Shown here piece by piece: positions 50,873-59,662 of a stretch of 64,000 bases of DNA. The notes beneath the pieces are model-generated. The model had not been told where the DNA came from. It did no database searches and was given only the letters and a program-made list of their open reading frames with translations. The stretch lies in assembly GCF_000766945.1 (NCBI RefSeq), contig NZ_ALBT01000078.1, forward strand, positions 1 to 64,000, given 5' to 3'. How positions within the stretch are numbered: position 1 is the stretch's first letter; each line of letters begins with the position of its first letter. This stretch comes from Cellvibrio mixtus subsp. mixtus J3-8. Its GTDB lineage: Bacteria > Pseudomonadota > Gammaproteobacteria > Pseudomonadales > Cellvibrionaceae. The position numbers were made by a program, and so were the translations under genes.

Positions 50873-51517
50873 ATGAAACATTCTTTTTTTAAAAGAAATG
50901 GACTTTTAATTGTGTTTCTAACATTTACCTTACTAGCACTTGCGGGGCAAAGTTATACCGGGTGGCAGGTTCATAATGAAGAGAGAATTGAGCAGGGATT
51001 TCCTACTTATGATTTCAGCCAATATTTAACATCTGGCCATTTTCTCCAAACTACTTTTGAAAATTGGGAGAGCGAATTCTTACAAATGGGAATGTATGTG
51101 GTGATGACAGTATTTTTGTTTCAACAAGGTTCAGCAGAATCCAAAAGCCTTGATGAGCCTGAAGAGGTCGATAGAACACCGCAACCCCATAAGGATGCTC
51201 CCTGGCCAGTCAAACAGGGAGGGATAATATTAACAATTTATCAAAATTCGTTAAGCCTTGTTTTCATCCTCCTATTTGTATCTTCATTTCTATTGCACGC
51301 CCACGGGACGATGCTGCAAATAAATGAAGACGATGGAAAAACGCTAACCCTGTTTGAAGTTATGGCTGAGCAACGATTTTGGTTTGAATCATTCCAGAAT
51401 TGGCAAAGTGAGTTTCTATCTGTTGCTGCTATTGTCTTCTTTTCTATTTACCTGCGCCAAAGAGGTTCACCCGAATCAAAACCGGTAGATGCTCCCCATG
51501 GGGAGACCGGCGGTTAG
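50873..51517 (+). CDS. DUF6766-like membrane protein
   Basis: 214 residues. Two halves with the same outline: helix, FxNWxSEFLQMG, helix (residues 60-85 and 175-200: FENWESEFLQMG and FQNWQSEFLSVA), so an internal duplication. About four membrane helices and charged linkers (ESKSLDEPEEVDRTPQPHK). Related proteins stand next to catalase and other stress genes. Function unknown. ATG 50873. Confidence 0.8.
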   Translation: MKHSFFKRNGLLIVFLTFTLLALAGQSYTGWQVHNEERIEQGFPTYDFSQYLTSGHFLQTTFENWESEFLQMGMYVVMTVFLFQQGSAESKSLDEPEEVDRTPQPHKDAPWPVKQGGIILTIYQNSLSLVFILLFVSSFLLHAHGTMLQINEDDGKTLTLFEVMAEQRFWFESFQNWQSEFLSVAAIVFFSIYLRQRGSPESKPVDAPHGETGG

Positions 51518-51585
51518 CCACCTTATCGTTTACAAAACTGGTCTTTCTTAAACTTCATAAATTATTTTGCTGCGGAGAGAAAATC

Positions 51586-53994
51586 ATGACAAAAAAAGAT
51601 AACGACACAACAGGCGGTGCTGGCGGTGTACTCACCAGCGTATCGGGAGCATCCTCCACCAAACTTCCCGACAACCTGGGTTTGGAGACAGAAGTTTCCG
51701 AAGCATTGATTGAAAAAGTATCCGGCCAACAAGCGCTGGCACAACAGATACCAGCGAATCCTAATAAATCCGGAGAATATGGTGATGAAGCGCGTTGCCC
51801 AATGATGGGTTATACACAAGAACCTCCCTCACTTGCAGCGACTGCCAGTACCTCATCAGAATTAATTGCTTCTGAAAAAGTTGGCGACGGAAAAATTGAG
51901 CCCGGCATAAATGCTACGATTGATTCGCTGGACCGCGTGCGAGTGGACAGTGGCAACCAGGTGCTTACGACCAACCAGGGCGTTCCGGTTGCCAACAATC
52001 AACATTCATTAAAGCTCGGCTTGCGCGGCCCTACATTACTTGAAGATTTTATTTTGCGTGAAAAAATTACGCATTTCGATCATGAACGAATTCCTGAGCG
52101 CGTAGTGCATGCACGCGGCTCTGCTGCGCACGGTTATTTTGAAGCCTATAAAGATCTTGGCGATGTAACAATGGCCGCTCCATTTCGCGAGGCAGGTAAG
52201 CGCACGCCGGTTTTTGTACGCTTCTCTACCGTTGCAGGTGAACGCGGCTCGACGGACACAGCACGTGATGTGCGCGGGTTTGCAGTCAAGTTTTATACAG
52301 AGGATGGCAATTGGGATTTGGTGGGAAATAACATCCCTGTATTTTTTATCCAGGATGCAATGAAATTTCCGGATTTGGTCCACGCGGTAAAACCGGAACC
52401 ACATCATGCCATGCCGCAAGCATCGAGCGCCCATGACACCTTTTGGGACTTCGTATCCTTGATGCCTGAATCCGCGCATATGTTGTTGTGGCAAATGTCT
52501 GACCGGGCTATTCCCCGCTCCTACCGGACAATGCAAGGATTTGGTGTTCATACGTTTCGCCTCGTGAATGAGGATGGCATCGCAGTTTTTTGCAAATTCC
52601 ATTGGACACCACTGGCAGGCGCGCATTCGCTCGTATGGGATGAGGCAGTAAAAATCAGCGGCGCTGATCCCGATTTCCATCGCCGCGATTTATGGGAGGC
52701 AATTGAGGCGGGTGCATTTCCGGAGTGGGAATTAGGATTGCAAATTTTTACTGAGGAAGAAGCACAAACATTCCCCTTCGATATTCTGGACCCGACAAAA
52801 ATCGTTCCCGAAGAATTGGTTCCGCTGACTCCGGTGGGAAAATTGGTGTTAAACCGTAATCCGGATAATTTTTTCGCTGAAACCGAACAAGTTGCATTCT
52901 GTACCGCACATATAATTCCCGGTATTGATTTCTCCAATGATCCATTATTACAAGGCAGGATTCATTCTTACGTTGATACTCAACTAACGCGCCTTGGAGG
53001 TCCAAATTTTCATGAGATCCCAATCAACGCACCCATTGCGCAGGTTCATAACAATCAGCGGGATGGGTTTCATCGGCAGGCGATACATCGCGGCCGCGTA
53101 AATTACGAACCAAATTCGCTAGGGGGTGGCTGCCCATTCCAGGCTGGTGCGACAGGTTTCCGCAGTTTCCCCGAACACATAACGGAAGATAAAGTTCGCG
53201 GTAACCCGGTGTTATTTGCAGACCATTATTCGCAAGCACGGTTGTTTTGGCAGAGCCAATCCCCGGCCGAGCAAGCACACATTATTGCTGCATTTCGCTT
53301 CGAATTATCGCGTGTGCAAATAGTAGGGATTCGTCAACGCGTGCTCGCATTGTTGGCAAATGTGGATGCTGTATTAGCGCAAAACGTAGCGCAAGGTTTG
53401 GGGCTGGAATTGCCACCGCCGCTACCCCTGGCAACCGACCTGCCTGCGCCTGAATATGCCCCCTCTCCCGCGTTATCCTTACTTTCATATCCGGGCAAAA
53501 CCGGCATTCAAACCCGCCGCGTTGCAATTCTTGTGGCTCAGGGTGTGAATACTGTATCCACGCGATTTATTTATACCGCATTGTTGACCAAGGGCGCTGT
53601 GCCGCGATTTGTTTCAACGCGTCTTGGTTCAATATCGAGCGATACCGGTGAAGCACTGGAGGTGGATATTTCATTAGAAGCCGGGCCATCCGTATTGTAT
53701 GACGGCGTAGTCATTCCAGATGGTGACGGGTCTGTGACCAAATTGTTACGTGATGCCCATGCGCTCGATTTTGTGCGAGAACAATATCGCCATTGCAAAC
53801 CCATATTGACCGTTGGCGACGGAGTTAATTTGTTGCTAAACGCCGATATACCGCTAACCCTGCCCAGCGGCGAACCTGATGGTGCAGTAATCGAAGCGGA
53901 AACAGGTGGAATACCGGATGCATTAGTGCTATTTGAACAAAAATTGGCAGGACATCGTGAATTTTTGCGCGAGACTGAACCACCAATTGTTTAG
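51586..53994 (+). CDS. katE: Large-subunit catalase, KatE (HPII) type
   Basis: 802 residues. Clade II catalase: N-terminal extension (1-130), catalase core with His175 ([15 protein letters not shown]), [19 protein letters not shown] and heme-ligand Tyr462 ([22 protein letters not shown]), then a linker and a C-terminal flavodoxin-like/GATase-type domain (about 620-790). Decomposes hydrogen peroxide. The N-terminal 80 residues hold an unusual low-complexity stretch with [16 protein letters not shown], unlike E. coli. Typically under stationary-phase control. Confidence 0.95.
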   Translation: MTKKDNDTTGGAGGVLTSVSGASSTKLPDNLGLETEVSEALIEKVSGQQALAQQIPANPNKSGEYGDEARCPMMGYTQEPPSLAATASTSSELIASEKVGDGKIEPGINATIDSLDRVRVDSGNQVLTTNQGVPVANNQHSLKLGLRGPTLLEDFILREKITHFDHERIPERVVHARGSAAHGYFEAYKDLGDVTMAAPFREAGKRTPVFVRFSTVAGERGSTDTARDVRGFAVKFYTEDGNWDLVGNNIPVFFIQDAMKFPDLVHAVKPEPHHAMPQASSAHDTFWDFVSLMPESAHMLLWQMSDRAIPRSYRTMQGFGVHTFRLVNEDGIAVFCKFHWTPLAGAHSLVWDEAVKISGADPDFHRRDLWEAIEAGAFPEWELGLQIFTEEEAQTFPFDILDPTKIVPEELVPLTPVGKLVLNRNPDNFFAETEQVAFCTAHIIPGIDFSNDPLLQGRIHSYVDTQLTRLGGPNFHEIPINAPIAQVHNNQRDGFHRQAIHRGRVNYEPNSLGGGCPFQAGATGFRSFPEHITEDKVRGNPVLFADHYSQARLFWQSQSPAEQAHIIAAFRFELSRVQIVGIRQRVLALLANVDAVLAQNVAQGLGLELPPPLPLATDLPAPEYAPSPALSLLSYPGKTGIQTRRVAILVAQGVNTVSTRFIYTALLTKGAVPRFVSTRLGSISSDTGEALEVDISLEAGPSVLYDGVVIPDGDGSVTKLLRDAHALDFVREQYRHCKPILTVGDGVNLLLNADIPLTLPSGEPDGAVIEAETGGIPDALVLFEQKLAGHREFLRETEPPIV

Positions 53995-54011
53995 CGAATA
54001 CCTCATCCGGA

Positions 54012-54050
54012 AAAACGTTCGTAGCTTATGGCTACGAACGTTTTGTATTT
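54012..54050. terminator. Strong intrinsic terminator after katE
   Basis: AAAACGTTCGTAGC, loop TTATG, GCTACGAACGTTTT, then GTATTTT. Fourteen-bp stem, T-rich on both sides. Confidence 0.9.
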
Positions 54051-54329
54051 TCCGCCTCGAAAATATAATGTGAACTATTGTGTAACTCAAATAGTGAAAC
54101 ATTATCCTGACAACCAATAATCCATTCATTTCAACGATAGAAGCGATGAATTACCGCCACAATAATTTTTAAAATTTCAGGAAGAAATAATAAAAATTCA
54201 TATATTAATTATGCGTGAACTTTAACCAGCTGCTGCGCTCAGATTATCACTACCTACTTATTAATAAGCCCGAACGAATGAAAGCCTGAAAAGCTCTTAA
54301 TCGAAATAAGGCGAGGAATAGGAGGAACT
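54051..54329. other. Gap before the iron enzyme gene
   Basis: About 280 bases, AT-rich, no gene seen. It must hold the promoter of the operon starting at 54330. Confidence 0.4.
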
Positions 54330-55256
54330 ATGTTTCTGTCCAGTGTTGGAATCGAACCGCAAAAATTTCATACCAAACTTGCTAATTTCAATAGATTACG
54401 TACAGCAATTGGTATTCCTTCCGCTGATTGGGAAGCAGCTGAAAGGGATAGCCTGAACATGCGCATTTTGGAAGGCAGGTTTTTAGAAGGACTGCGCACT
54501 TCCATTGCTCCATTGACAACAGATGCCCCACAGAATCCGGATCATTTTATTACCTGGTTTGAGTCCTTGCAGGAATGGGGACCAGGTCAATATCATCCAT
54601 TATTTGATTGGTTAGCCAATCGCGCTTCGGCAGATCAACTGAAATGGTTTCTCACACAAGAAGCTGCAGGCGAAGCAGGCTTTGAGGATCTCGTTGCCTA
54701 TACCCAGGTTAAATTACCTGCGCAAGTCAAACTCGAATGCGCTCGTAATTATTGGGACGAAATGGGGCGCGGCAAATATAAAGCAATGCACGGGCCTCTG
54801 CTGGAATCGATGGTAAAAGAATTGGGCCTGACCCCCACCATCGACACTACAGTGTGGGAATCGCTCGCACTCGCAAACACTATGCTTGGATTAGCTACGT
54901 CGCGCCGGCATACCTATCATTCATTGGGAGCATTGGGAGTCATTGAACTGACAGCACCATGGCGGGCAGCAAAAGTATCGCTCGCGATGCAGCGGCTTAA
55001 TTTTCCAAGGAGGTCGCGACGCTATTTTGATTTGCATGCAAAAATTGATGTTCTCCATGCACGTGAATGGATCAATGAAATCATAAAGCCGCTCATTTCT
55101 GCAAATCCTGGTTGCGCAATTTTTATTGCTGAAGGTGCGCTCATGCGTTTGCGTTGTGGCGAACTTTGTTTCGATAGATACAGCAAAGAAATGAAGATCG
55201 ATTTACTCCATAATCTCAATGCACGGACCCTGCCCGCCGAGTCACTCTATGCATGA
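54330..55256 (+). CDS. Heme-oxygenase-like iron-containing redox enzyme
   Basis: 308 residues with a strong ribosome site (AGGAGGAACT before ATG). All helical, TENA/heme-oxygenase-like fold of the iron-containing redox enzyme group: FLTQEAAGEAGFEDLVAYTQ, ARNYWDEMGRGKYKAMHGPLL and DLHAKIDVLHAREW carry Glu/His residues in the order used as di-iron ligands. Such oxidases cleave or desaturate small molecules (undecenoate- or amino-acid-type substrates are known). The methyltransferase 21 bases downstream suggests a two-step modification, inferred from context only. Confidence 0.8.
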   Translation: MFLSSVGIEPQKFHTKLANFNRLRTAIGIPSADWEAAERDSLNMRILEGRFLEGLRTSIAPLTTDAPQNPDHFITWFESLQEWGPGQYHPLFDWLANRASADQLKWFLTQEAAGEAGFEDLVAYTQVKLPAQVKLECARNYWDEMGRGKYKAMHGPLLESMVKELGLTPTIDTTVWESLALANTMLGLATSRRHTYHSLGALGVIELTAPWRAAKVSLAMQRLNFPRRSRRYFDLHAKIDVLHAREWINEIIKPLISANPGCAIFIAEGALMRLRCGELCFDRYSKEMKIDLLHNLNARTLPAESLYA

Positions 55257-55277
55257 CCATCAGCGTGAATCCGTGCA

Positions 55278-56282
55278 ATGCCCAGGTTGGATGAAATCCA
55301 TATGCAAAAAAATAATACAGATCACCAACAAATTTTATTATTGCAGGAATTGCTTCGTACAGTTGCGTTACAAGGATATAGGTTTATTACAGTTACACCG
55401 GTGACACATCAGCGTTTTTTTGCAAATTCGAATGGTATTGCCAAAAATATGCGCGATATTTTTGGTTGGAACCTGCTGTTTAAAAGTAACCTGCTCCCGC
55501 CCCTGATATTCGAATTGATGTCGCAAGCAGATCTCTTGATCACCCTCGATGGGTATTGCCAAAGTAAAATCCGGATATCTTCATTAAACGATGATTTGTT
55601 TTTGCACTCTCGCTTTCCGACGGACGATGTACGCTCTGTTTTCTTCGGTCCGGATACCTATCGATTTGCCCGTTTCATCCAACAATCCCTTAAAGTTTTA
55701 CAATTTGAACCAGGATTTTCGCCACATAGCCCATTACGAATATTGGACGTAGGCTGTGGCAGTGGCGCCGGGGGAATCGCAGCGATTCGCGCCATACAAA
55801 ACCAACATCAATATTTATTAACATTAAATGATTTAAATCCCGTAGCGTTAGACTATGCCACTGCTTGCGCACAGGTAGCTGCTATAAATGCGACTCTGCT
55901 ACCCGGTGATTTTTTTAACGTTCAGCACATGCAATTCGACTTGATCCTGTGCAACCCACCTTACATTCACGACCCGGCGGCGCGCCTCTATCGCGATGGC
56001 GGTTCGCTCTTTGGATTGGAACTCAGCGTGCGAATTGCAAAACACGCACTTGCCCTGCTATCACCTGGTGGTCGTTTACTTCTATACACCGGGGTTGCTA
56101 TGACCAGTGATGAAAAAAACCCGCTCCTTGCCGAATTAATTCCACATTTTTCCAGTGGAAAATTTCGTTGGTGTTATGAAGAAATTGACCCCGATATTTT
56201 TAGTGAAGAAATTGAAAAACCCGGATACCAGGGAGTCAACCGTATTGCCGCAGTAGGTTTGACTATCGAGCGGATGCGATAA
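55278..56282 (+). CDS. Class I SAM-dependent methyltransferase, PrmC-like
   Basis: 334 residues from ATG 55278; an in-frame ATG at 55302 is an alternative. A ~140-residue N-terminal domain of unknown fold is followed by the Rossmann domain: motif I LDVGCGSGAGGIAAI, LNDLNPVALDYA and, at motif IV, ILCNPPYIHDPAARLYRDGG. NPPY is the catalytic signature of N-methyltransferases acting on a Gln or adenine side chain. GGRLLLYTGVA follows. The N-terminal part is unlike HemK, so the substrate is unknown. Possible partner of the gene at 54330. Confidence 0.85.
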   Translation: MPRLDEIHMQKNNTDHQQILLLQELLRTVALQGYRFITVTPVTHQRFFANSNGIAKNMRDIFGWNLLFKSNLLPPLIFELMSQADLLITLDGYCQSKIRISSLNDDLFLHSRFPTDDVRSVFFGPDTYRFARFIQQSLKVLQFEPGFSPHSPLRILDVGCGSGAGGIAAIRAIQNQHQYLLTLNDLNPVALDYATACAQVAAINATLLPGDFFNVQHMQFDLILCNPPYIHDPAARLYRDGGSLFGLELSVRIAKHALALLSPGGRLLLYTGVAMTSDEKNPLLAELIPHFSSGKFRWCYEEIDPDIFSEEIEKPGYQGVNRIAAVGLTIERMR

Positions 56283-56445
56283 ATTAAGGCTCTGAATTAA
56301 ACGCCCTGCAATAATCCAACCTATTCAAATGCAAGGATGCATTAGGACATTAATCCAAATTTTATTAATTATCCCCGTATTTTTATAACGTTTTTATACA
56401 CAACACATTACCTTTAACGGGTGGCAATAACCCAATAGGTAATTT

Positions 56446-56835
56446 ATGGAAACCTCACGATCAAGCAGTAATTATCCAACTCGTACAAAACGATCTTACT
56501 GGTTGGAAAACACCTCGGTAATTCACAAGGCATCAAATAAAACCTCTGCATCACTTTTCCTGGCTACGCATACGCTGGACCAAAAATCACCCGCCATTGA
56601 TTCATTATTCGAAGTACGAATCACCATCGATACTGACCATATTGCTGATCTGCGCCAGGTAGCGAGCGAAACCTGTGGCAGGCAAATGGATTCATTTTTG
56701 ATAGAGCCCACCAAAAAGCCTTCACAAAAATTAATTCGTTTGCGTTGTGTTGGTAAAGCGGTAATTACCCAACTCATGGTTGCCGTCATCGCGAAGCTGG
56801 AGTCTGCTGAATTTGGTCGCGTCTGTCGGGTATAG
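56446..56835 (+). CDS. Small protein, unknown function
   Basis: 129 residues, ATG 56446. N-terminal ~45 residues are Ser/Thr/Lys-rich and probably disordered. The rest (LFEVRITIDTDHIADLRQVASETC, KLIRLRCVGKAVITQLMVAVIAKLES) reads as an alternating strand-helix fold like an ACT or ferredoxin-like domain. It ends 14 bases before dapA, so co-transcription is possible. No family name. Confidence 0.55.
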   Translation: METSRSSSNYPTRTKRSYWLENTSVIHKASNKTSASLFLATHTLDQKSPAIDSLFEVRITIDTDHIADLRQVASETCGRQMDSFLIEPTKKPSQKLIRLRCVGKAVITQLMVAVIAKLESAEFGRVCRV

Positions 56836-56849
56836 GCCAGGTGAACCTT

Positions 56850-57749
56850 ATGAATTCATTTGAAGGTATTTGGGTACCACTGGTCACGCCGTTCAAACAT
56901 GGAAAAATTGATGTAAACGCAGTACAGGAATTGGCAAATTATTTGGTTTATTCCGGTGTGCAAGGATTGGTTATTGGTGGCACTACTGGTGAAGGTTGTG
57001 CGCTGGATAAAAATGAGCAGCAGTTGTTATTAGCCGCTGTGCATGAGGCCGTTGGCAATTATTGTCCATTGCTATTCGGCTTGAGCGGGATTAACACGCG
57101 CGAATTTGTGGATAAGGTAAAGCGCTTGAAGCCGGATTTACTGAGTGGTTTTTTGGTATCAACACCCGCGTATATTCGTCCATCGCAAGAAGGCCTGCGC
57201 TTGCATTTTTCGGCAATTGCCGCCGCCACCGAACTACCGCTGGTGTTATACAACGTTCCGGCGCGCACCGGCGTTAATATGAATGTCGATACTGTTATTG
57301 AGCTTGCACAGAGCCGGCAATTTGCTGCTATAAAAGAATGCAGCGAGCAAACCCGCGATTTAGTCGCGCGTACGCGCATGCCTGTTTTATGCGGCAATGA
57401 TGAAACCTTGTTAAACGATCTGTGTTTGGGCGCGAGTGGTGCCATATCCGCCGCTGCACATATTCGCCCGGATTTATTTGTGCATTTGTACAAACTGGTT
57501 AGCGCTGGGCATATTAACCAGGCTCATCGTTTGTTCGAGCAATTACTGCCGATGATTACATTATTATTTTCCGAACCCAACCCGGCTCCGGTAAAAGCGG
57601 CACTCGCTGTACAAGGTTTTATAACGGATTCACTGCGCTCGCCAATGACCTGTATGTCAGCGTTGGGCAAGGCCGCGTTATTCAAGGAAGTGGAGCGCGT
57701 AATGAATATTGTGGCAGGCTACAACCAGCCTGCTTTTTTGAATCGATAA
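56850..57749 (+). CDS. dapA: DapA-family aldolase (4-hydroxy-tetrahydrodipicolinate synthase)
   Basis: 299 residues from ATG 56850 (CCAGGTGAAC is the ribosome site; GTG 56841 rejected). (beta/alpha)8 barrel: GGTTGEGCAL, YNVPARTGVNM (catalytic Tyr) and AAIKECSEQTRD (Schiff-base Lys). The usual family sequence is GGTTGES; here Cys follows Gly-Glu-Gly. Condenses pyruvate and aspartate semialdehyde in lysine and cell-wall synthesis. The last residues are encoded across a terminator (57714-57739), so this C-terminus may be non-native. Confidence 0.9.
   Translation: MNSFEGIWVPLVTPFKHGKIDVNAVQELANYLVYSGVQGLVIGGTTGEGCALDKNEQQLLLAAVHEAVGNYCPLLFGLSGINTREFVDKVKRLKPDLLSGFLVSTPAYIRPSQEGLRLHFSAIAAATELPLVLYNVPARTGVNMNVDTVIELAQSRQFAAIKECSEQTRDLVARTRMPVLCGNDETLLNDLCLGASGAISAAAHIRPDLFVHLYKLVSAGHINQAHRLFEQLLPMITLLFSEPNPAPVKAALAVQGFITDSLRSPMTCMSALGKAALFKEVERVMNIVAGYNQPAFLNR
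57714..57739 (+). terminator. Intrinsic terminator inside the 3' end of dapA
   Basis: GCAGGCT (57714-57720), loop ACAACC, AGCCTGC (57727-57733), then TTTTTT (57734-57739). The stop codon comes 8 bases later. Confidence 0.8.
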
Positions 57750-58072
57750 AATAAATAACTACAGACAACTGTGATGGCGGCGACTTCACCGATGGACAGT
57801 TGCCCACCCGCCACATCAATTAATGGTAAGACAGCGAAAAGACTTTCACCATATTCCTCTATTTTGGGTGACTGATGGCCGTTGATAACATCCGCAACAG
57901 CCAATTCATGCAAACCAAAAACGGATTGCAATTGCGTTAATTCATCTATAGGAGAATCACGCAATGCAACCCACACAAAATGATCTGGCAGGCGGAGGTA
58001 ATCACCCGGTTTTTCCATCGCAATATCGCCCGGTTTTTCACCCCGGCAATACACCATGCAATTCACCAGCAT
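57719..58072 (-). pseudogene. Truncated CorA-type magnesium transporter
   Basis: Frame from ATG 58072 (MLVNCMVYCRGEKPGDIAMEKPGDYL) to 57719. The first ~95 residues match the N-terminal domain of CorA (FVWVALRDSPIDELTQLQSVFGLHELAVADVINGHQSPKIEEYGESLFAVLP), then it runs into antisense sequence of dapA. The membrane domain with the GMN motif is absent. A deletion next to dapA explains this best. An upstream ATG at 58087 is also in frame. Confidence 0.8.
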
Positions 58073-58093
58073 AATTAACCTCCGCAATGACGA

Positions 58094-58834
58094 TTAAAAA
58101 ATTTTGCTGAGTGTTACCACTACCGCATCTTTACCCAGGAATTTTCCATTGGCAGGTGATGCATAGGCAGCTTCATCCGCATTGGTGCCTATTGCCGCAA
58201 GCGCCAGTGTGCAAATACCAAAATCCCTGGTCACACCAACTTTCCAATCGTCATAGCTGGCGATGGAATTGTTTTCTACTTTCTGGTGACCGGCATGCAA
58301 ATTGAGTATGAAATTATTACCCAGTGAAATAGTTGCGCCCAGATCGATATAGCCGCTGTTTTCACTGTCAACAAAACCAAATAAATTGGTTACCGCATGG
58401 GAGTATTTCAGGTACGCAACACCGTAACTCAATTGCCCATACACTTCGGTGGTATCCGCGTTATCAAAACCGGCAACTTCGTCCATGTCGTTATTGGGAT
58501 AAACATAGGTGAGCACACCCACATCATAGGAAAATGATTCCGTAATATTTCCGCGTTTGCCCGCATAAATATCGAGTTCAACATTGGCATCGCCACCAGC
58601 ATCGTCAATCCATTTAATACTCGATGCCCAGGCTCCCACATAAAAACCGTTATCGCTGTGGGTGTAATCCACACCACCCTGGATGGCGGGATCGAGGCGC
58701 GTTTGGGAAATGCCGCGATAGCGATAATCGGATGTGACCGCCGCGTTAAAAGCCAGGTTATCCGTTTGTGCCAATGCCGGCAGGCTGGTGCTGGCAACCA
58801 TTGAAGCAAGCAGTGAAAGCATCATTTTTTTCAT
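58094..58834 (-). CDS. TorF-family putative porin
   Basis: 246 residues with signal peptide (MKKMMLSLLASMVASTSLPALAQ). TorF/Gcw_chp family outer-membrane barrel: AAVTSDYRYRGISQTRLDPAIQGGVDYTH, WASSIKWIDD, ELDIYAG, GVLTYVYPN and the C-terminal VVVTLSKIF strand with terminal Phe, as recognised by the outer-membrane insertion system. Lies directly before kdpE in the same direction. Substrate unknown. Confidence 0.92.
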   Translation of the reverse strand: MKKMMLSLLASMVASTSLPALAQTDNLAFNAAVTSDYRYRGISQTRLDPAIQGGVDYTHSDNGFYVGAWASSIKWIDDAGGDANVELDIYAGKRGNITESFSYDVGVLTYVYPNNDMDEVAGFDNADTTEVYGQLSYGVAYLKYSHAVTNLFGFVDSENSGYIDLGATISLGNNFILNLHAGHQKVENNSIASYDDWKVGVTRDFGICTLALAAIGTNADEAAYASPANGKFLGKDAVVVTLSKIF

Positions 58835-58954
58835 GGACTAACTCCTCAATAAATCGACATGAATTGTCGATGGTAAAAACGTCGGGCAATAGGAATCCTG
58901 ACCGGGCAACATGAAGCAATCCGGGTGGGAAATTGATCGACGGGTTAAATCAAA

Positions 58955-59653
58955 TCAAACGGGAATCAGCAGGCGATAGCCCACCGCTGTCTCCGTTAGC
59001 AGGAAGCGCGGTTGCGCGGGAATATCCTCCAGCTTTTGCCGCAAATGCCCCATATACACGCGCAGATATTGGCTACTTTCAGAGTGGGATGGCCCCCAGA
59101 CTTCGCGCAGCAATTGCGGGTTGGTCACTACCTTGCCGGCGTTGGCGATGAGTACACCTAACAAACGGTATTCAATCGGTGTGAGGTGAACGGGCTGCCC
59201 CGCTTTGGTGATGACCCGTGCTTGCAAATCTACATTTACATCGCCGAATTGAATATTGCTGCTATTGCTATTTACAGGCTGGCGAATACGGCGGAGTGTG
59301 GAGCGCACCCGCGCCAGCAATTCACCAACACCAAAAGGTTTGCTCAGGTAATCATCGGCGCCCGCGTCCAACGCACGAATTTTGTCGGCTTCGTTGCTGC
59401 GCGCCGAGAGCACAATAATCGGTACTGGCGACCAGTTGCGCACATCCGCAATAAAATCCACACCATCACCATCCGGCAAACCGAGGTCCAGGATGATCAA
59501 ATCCGGCTTGCGGGTACCGGCATCTATCAACCCGCGTTTTACATTTTCAGCTTCAAATACCTGCCAGCCTTCTTCTTCCAATGCACTGCGCACAAAGCGC
59601 CGGATTTGTGGCTCGTCTTCCACCAGTAGCGCGGTGACCGTGGGTTCTGTCAT
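58955..59653 (-). CDS. kdpE: KdpE potassium-response regulator
   Basis: 232 residues, OmpR class. Receiver with phospho-acceptor Asp in IILDLGLPDGDG, then a winged helix (VHLTPIEYRLLGVLIANAGKVVTN, SQYLRVYMGHLRQKLE). Activates the kdp operon under potassium limitation. The gene lies 9 bases after kdpD, and so is the last gene of the kdp unit as visible here. ATG 59653. Confidence 0.97.
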   Translation of the reverse strand: MTEPTVTALLVEDEPQIRRFVRSALEEEGWQVFEAENVKRGLIDAGTRKPDLIILDLGLPDGDGVDFIADVRNWSPVPIIVLSARSNEADKIRALDAGADDYLSKPFGVGELLARVRSTLRRIRQPVNSNSSNIQFGDVNVDLQARVITKAGQPVHLTPIEYRLLGVLIANAGKVVTNPQLLREVWGPSHSESSQYLRVYMGHLRQKLEDIPAQPRFLLTETAVGYRLLIPV

Positions 59654-59662
59654 AGAAATACC

